Assembly (NCBI GenBank): GCA_937868455.1
Contig: CALMMO010000071.1
Coordinates: 1 to 6,685, forward strand
Length of the DNA stretch: 6,685 nucleotides
Origin: an uncultured Marmoricola sp.
GTDB lineage: Bacteria > Actinomycetota > Actinomycetes > Propionibacteriales > Nocardioidaceae
Direction: 5' to 3'
A program made the translations under genes and the position numbers. Shown in pieces: positions 6,161 through 6,685 of this stretch; the stretch's first letter is position 1; each line of letters opens with the position of its first letter. Under the pieces are notes generated by a model. It saw only the letters and a program-made list of their open reading frames with translations. It ran no database searches and had not been told where the DNA came from.

Positions 6161-6603
6161 TCCGCCGACTCATCGCCGTCGCCCTCGTCTCAATCGGGCT
6201 AGTCATCGCTGGGGTCTTTGGACAACTCAGCGCCGCAGCCACCGGCACGGTCATCACCATGAAGGTTGCACCTGTGGACCCCATCGACCCGTTCAGGGGG
6301 GCGTACGTCGCGCTGAACTACCCCAGCATCACGAAGTTCGCCACAGAGGCAGATGCCAACGAACCCGTCTATGTGACTGTTGGAAAGTCAGGGGACACCT
6401 GGGAGGCCACCTCTGCGAGCCGCACCCGACCTGCATCTGGCACCTACTTGGCCTGCCAGCGCAAGTTCTCTGCGATCGAGTGCGGGGCATCGAGTTACTT
6501 CTTGCCTCAAACCAAGGCGGCGGAGTTCAACTGGAAGCAATCCCGCGTTGCAACCCTCAAAGTCGACAGCCGTGGGCGCGTGTTTCTGGTGGGTGTGAAC
6601 TAG
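6157..6603 (+). CDS. GDYXXLXY-family protein with N-terminal membrane anchor
   Basis: A 148-residue protein of the GDYXXLXY family. An N-terminal hydrophobic segment (LIAVALVSIGLVIAGVFG, about 5-22) acts as a signal anchor, leaving the rest outside the membrane. The signature region is VDPIDPFRGAYVALNY (40-55): the family's Asp is Ala49 here, while the flanking PFRG, Tyr50, Leu53 and Tyr55 are kept. Downstream are VYVTV (71-75), Cys100 and Cys109 (possible disulphide) and SYFLPQTKAAEF (113-124), typical of the family. A strong AAGGAG at 6144-6149 lies 7 bases before the ATG, which overlaps the DUF2157 stop. The stop TAG is followed after two bases by the repeat. Function of the family is unknown; the operon link to DUF2157 is the main clue. 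Confidence 0.88.
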   Translation: MIRRLIAVALVSIGLVIAGVFGQLSAAATGTVITMKVAPVDPIDPFRGAYVALNYPSITKFATEADANEPVYVTVGKSGDTWEATSASRTRPASGTYLACQRKFSAIECGASSYFLPQTKAAEFNWKQSRVATLKVDSRGRVFLVGVN

Positions 6604-6605
6604 GG

Positions 6606-6631
6606 GAAAAGTCACAAGTAAACCTGTGACT
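6606..6631 (+). repeat. 26-bp hairpin-forming intergenic repeat, copy 2, after the GDYXXLXY gene
   Basis: Identical over 26 bases to the reverse complement of 1438-1463, and oriented the same way relative to its gene: it starts two bases after the TAG stop and reads GAAAAGTCACA...TGTGACT. The arms GTCACA / TGTGAC form a hairpin with an 8-base loop. Copy 1 continues TTG after the last shared base, whereas here adapter sequence begins, so the true extent of this copy is unknown. Confidence 0.75.
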
Positions 6632-6685
6632 CACTCTTTCCCTACACGACGCTCTTCCGATCTAGATCGGAAGAGCGTCGTGTAG
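6632..6685. other. Illumina adapter sequence (artefact), read-1 adapter joined to its reverse complement
   Basis: CACTCTTTCCCTACACGACG and the following 12 bases (to 6663) match the standard Illumina read-1 adapter. Bases 6664-6685 (AGATCGGAAGAGCGTCGTGT + AG) are the start of its reverse complement. The result is a perfect 44-base palindrome (6642-6685) of synthetic origin. Biological sequence ends near 6631. Confidence 0.97.

Noticed and set aside
6642..6685. Perfect 44-bp palindrome read as a transposon end or hairpin telomere
   Set aside because: It is Illumina adapter joined to its reverse complement.

Overview
The window reads as the end of a draft contig from a moderately high-GC actinobacterium (Actinomycetota). 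Evidence: the GroEL is of the actinobacterial type, the OsmC and ATP-grasp proteins have actinobacterial sequence signatures, and the regulator belongs to a TrmB/LuxR fusion family common in Streptomyces and relatives. The last 54 bases are not biological: they are Illumina read-1 adapter followed by its own reverse complement, so the genome ends near base 6631.

Layout. Bases 1-1180 (minus strand) hold the first 393 codons of a stand-alone groEL; the C-terminus lies outside the window. Its promoter, at about 1273-1301, is covered by two tandem CIRCE operators (1242-1268 and 1276-1302), the HrcA heat-shock signature. Bases 1403-1463 hold two strong hairpins that end the next transcript. Bases 1462-4274 are a tightly packed minus-strand gene set, in transcription order: a TrmB/LuxR-type regulator, a NUDIX hydrolase, an OsmC-family peroxide reductase and a RimK-like ATP-grasp ligase. 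The last three overlap by 1 and 4 bases, so they are probably translationally coupled. Together they look like a stress or detoxification unit under a local regulator.

Divergent from the regulator, across about 138 bp containing a perfect 12-bp palindrome, is a 59-residue ORF that looks like a small secreted peptide (signal peptide plus a mature part of about 26 residues). It is followed on the plus strand by a roughly 90-residue orphan protein with a ferredoxin-like pattern, a DUF2157 polytopic membrane protein, and a GDYXXLXY-family periplasmic or anchored protein. The last two overlap by 4 bases, a known pairing.

Most interesting points: (1) the divergent regulator and secreted peptide, a candidate peptide-signalling pair; (2) a 26-bp hairpin-forming repeat, identical and in the same sense orientation just after the stop codons of two unrelated genes, the second copy lying exactly where the contig breaks; (3) a NUDIX start codon sitting in the loop of a strong hairpin.
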